A stretch of 8,215 nt of DNA, taken from CAZWUL01 sp964636625. GTDB taxonomy: Bacteria; Atribacterota; Phoenicimicrobiia; Phoenicimicrobiales; Stramentimicrobiaceae. The translations under genes were made by a program, and so were the position numbers. The notes under the pieces were generated by a model. That model did no database searches. It was given only the letters and a program-made list of their open reading frames with translations, and had not been told where the DNA came from. Below, piece after piece: positions 6,919 to 8,215 of this stretch (the stretch's first letter is position 1; every line of letters starts with the position of its first letter). Location: the NCBI GenBank assembly GCA_964636625.1, contig CAZWUL010000042.1:1-8215 (forward strand), read 5' to 3'.

Positions 6919-8007
6919 ATGCAATTCATTCGAAAGAATTTAAAATCCATTCTAATAGTTATAGTTGTGGCCTTTATTGTCTCAATATTTTATGGATTGG
7001 GTCAATACAGGTCTTCCGGTAATAGACCTCAAACTACTGGTGGTTTAATTGCTGAGGTTAATAATACAGGAATTAGTTTTCAACAATGGCAAAACGCCTT
7101 CTACAACTTTATTTCCCGATATGATAACCAAACATTATCTAATATGACTGATGAGACACTGGCTTTTGTTAAAAATAGTGTAACAGAGCAATTAATAAAT
7201 TCAATACTGTTATATCAGCATGCCCAGGATACAGATATTACTATTCCCGAAAATGAGATTAATGAAGAAATAGAGAATATAAAAAACAGTTTTGAGTCAG
7301 AATCAGATTTTAACGATGCCTTGAGGAGAAGCAATCTAACTATTAGACAACTTAAAGAGGACATTAACAGACAATTAATGATTGGAGAGGCGATTGAGCG
7401 TGAATATGAAAAAATTGAGCTGACCGAGGAAGAAATATCACAATACTATGAAGAAAATAATAAAAATTTCTTTGAACCTGAGAAAAGAAAAACCAGTCAC
7501 ATCTTAGTTGAAGATAAAGAAGAAGCACAAAAAATATTAAATCAACTAAATGATGGGATGGTTGACTTTGAGCAATTAGCCAGAGAAAAATCTATTTGTC
7601 CATCATCCGAACAAGGTGGTGATTTGGGGTATATTACCCGCGGTCAAATGGTAGGAGAATTTGAAACTGCTGCCTTCTCTTTAGAGGAAGGCCAAATAAG
7701 TGAAATCGTAGAAACTGAATATGGTTATCATATAATTAAATGTGAAGATATACAGGAAGAGCATCAACCAGCCTTTGAAGAAACCAGAGAAAACATTGAA
7801 AGCATACTAAAAAATCAAAAACAGAATTCTGCGATTGATGCCCTTTTAACCCAGCTAAGAGAAGAATCTGAGGTAATAATTCATTATGATTTTACTTCAG
7901 AATTAGAAACATCTGAACAATCCGTAATCGAAGAATCTTCAGAAGTAAGTGATTTAACAGAAAGAGATGACCAGCAGGAAGAAGAAATAGAAATAATAGA
8001 AGAATAA
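6919..8007 (+). CDS. Membrane-anchored SurA/PrsA-like peptidyl-prolyl isomerase (parvulin domain)
   Basis: 362 codons. A short basic N-terminus (MQFIRKNLKS) precedes one hydrophobic segment (~11-27). No lipobox cysteine follows, so the protein is probably anchored by an uncleaved signal-anchor with the rest outside the membrane. Residues ~42-175 are a helical SurA_N-like chaperone region. Residues ~189-278 form a parvulin (PpiC-type rotamase) domain: SHILV with H194, SICPSSEQGGDLGY with C227 and D235, RGQMVGEF (241-248), and YGYHIIK with H271. This core closely resembles E. coli PpiC (SICPS, GGDLG, RGQMV, FGYHIIK), including the catalytic cysteine. The last ~37 residues contain 16 Glu/Asp and look disordered. 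The likely role is folding of exported proteins. AAGGAG lies 13 nt before the ATG, longer than usual, but no nearer start codon exists. It is transcribed away from ligA and ends at a strong terminator. PrsA, SurA and PpiD labels are all possible; the exact orthologue is not clear. Confidence 0.9.
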   Translation: MQFIRKNLKSILIVIVVAFIVSIFYGLGQYRSSGNRPQTTGGLIAEVNNTGISFQQWQNAFYNFISRYDNQTLSNMTDETLAFVKNSVTEQLINSILLYQHAQDTDITIPENEINEEIENIKNSFESESDFNDALRRSNLTIRQLKEDINRQLMIGEAIEREYEKIELTEEEISQYYEENNKNFFEPEKRKTSHILVEDKEEAQKILNQLNDGMVDFEQLAREKSICPSSEQGGDLGYITRGQMVGEFETAAFSLEEGQISEIVETEYGYHIIKCEDIQEEHQPAFEETRENIESILKNQKQNSAIDALLTQLREESEVIIHYDFTSELETSEQSVIEESSEVSDLTERDDQQEEEIEIIEE

Positions 8008-8052
8008 TTAATTAATAATAGATAATAGATAAATAAAAGATAGTATTTTATT

Positions 8053-8095
8053 ATAAAAGGCCTGCTTTTTTTAAGAAAAATAGCAGGCCTTTTAT
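8053..8095. terminator. Strong hairpin terminator, probably bidirectional
   Basis: The arms AAAAGGCCTGCT (8055-8066) and AGCAGGCCTTTT (8082-8093) are exact reverse complements, and the stem extends two more A-T pairs to 8053/8095. The loop (TTTTTTAAGAAAAAT) can pair further internally. T-rich tracts follow the GC core on both strands, so it can end the isomerase transcript on the plus strand and a convergent transcript on the minus strand. Confidence 0.85.
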
Positions 8096-8103
8096 CTGTT
8101 TAA

Positions 8104-8215
8104 TTATTTTCCGCTTATACTTTCAAGCTGTAAGTCTACCACATCAAAGTAAACTAAAACTTTTTCCTGACTTTGACACTTGTAACCCATTTTCCCCAAA
8201 TTAAGCCCCCAAAAC
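8104..8215 (-). CDS. Unidentified open frame, 3' end only, entering from the right edge
   Basis: A minus-strand frame stays open from the right edge for 36 codons and ends in TAA. The terminal residues read VDLQLESISGK. An ATG at 8190-8188 would give a 28-residue peptide, but its upstream context (TTGGGGAAA) is a poor ribosome binding site, so it is more likely an internal methionine of a longer protein. The main support is position: the bidirectional hairpin begins 8 nt after the stop, as expected for a true gene end. I do not recognise the protein, and 36 codons could be open by chance. Confidence 0.4.
   Translation of the reverse strand, partial: FWGLNLGKMGYKCQSQEKVLVYFDVVDLQLESISGK

Noticed and set aside
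8008..8052. AT-rich repeats such as ATAGATA after the isomerase stop
   Set aside because: The copies are short and irregular, as expected in AT-rich spacer DNA, and form no array.
1..8215. CRISPR array, tRNA/rRNA gene, riboswitch/T-box or insertion sequence
   Set aside because: I saw no regular repeats, cloverleaf, T-box core, transposase or terminal inverted repeats in any spacer.

Overview
The window comes from a low-GC, probably strictly anaerobic bacterium. Coding is AT-rich, Shine-Dalgarno sites are mostly strong (GGAGG type), and two genes begin with TTG. The NAD-dependent ligase and the GatCAB amidotransferase are bacterial. The rubredoxin/flavodiiron pair is typical of anaerobes that must remove O2 or NO. 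Gene content and order fit Clostridia/Halanaerobiales-like Firmicutes or a related anaerobic phylum such as Atribacterota, but sequence reading alone cannot settle the lineage.

Layout. Positions 1-6744 hold six genes, all on the minus strand, read right to left as ligA - gatC - gatA - gatB - rubredoxin - flavodiiron protein. The flavodiiron gene runs off the left edge. Spacers in this order are 27, 66, 108, 65 and 2 nt, with no convincing terminator between them, so the block may be one operon with internal promoters. Positions 6745-6918 are a divergent intergenic region with a promoter candidate for each direction. Positions 6919-8007 (plus strand) encode a membrane-anchored SurA/PrsA-like peptidyl-prolyl isomerase with a parvulin domain and an acidic tail. 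A strong hairpin at 8053-8095 follows. It is built to work in both directions and lies 8 nt past the stop codon of a minus-strand open frame that enters from the right edge.

Function. LigA seals DNA nicks. GatC, GatA and GatB form the amidotransferase that makes Gln-tRNA(Gln) and/or Asn-tRNA(Asn) by the indirect route. Rubredoxin passes electrons to the flavodiiron protein, which reduces O2 or NO. The isomerase probably assists folding of exported proteins outside the cytoplasmic membrane. Most of the window is housekeeping. I found no mobile element, CRISPR array, RNA gene or clearly new system. The points worth checking are regulatory (operator-like repeats, missing or overlapping ribosome binding sites), the acidic tail of the isomerase, and the unidentified gene end at the right edge.
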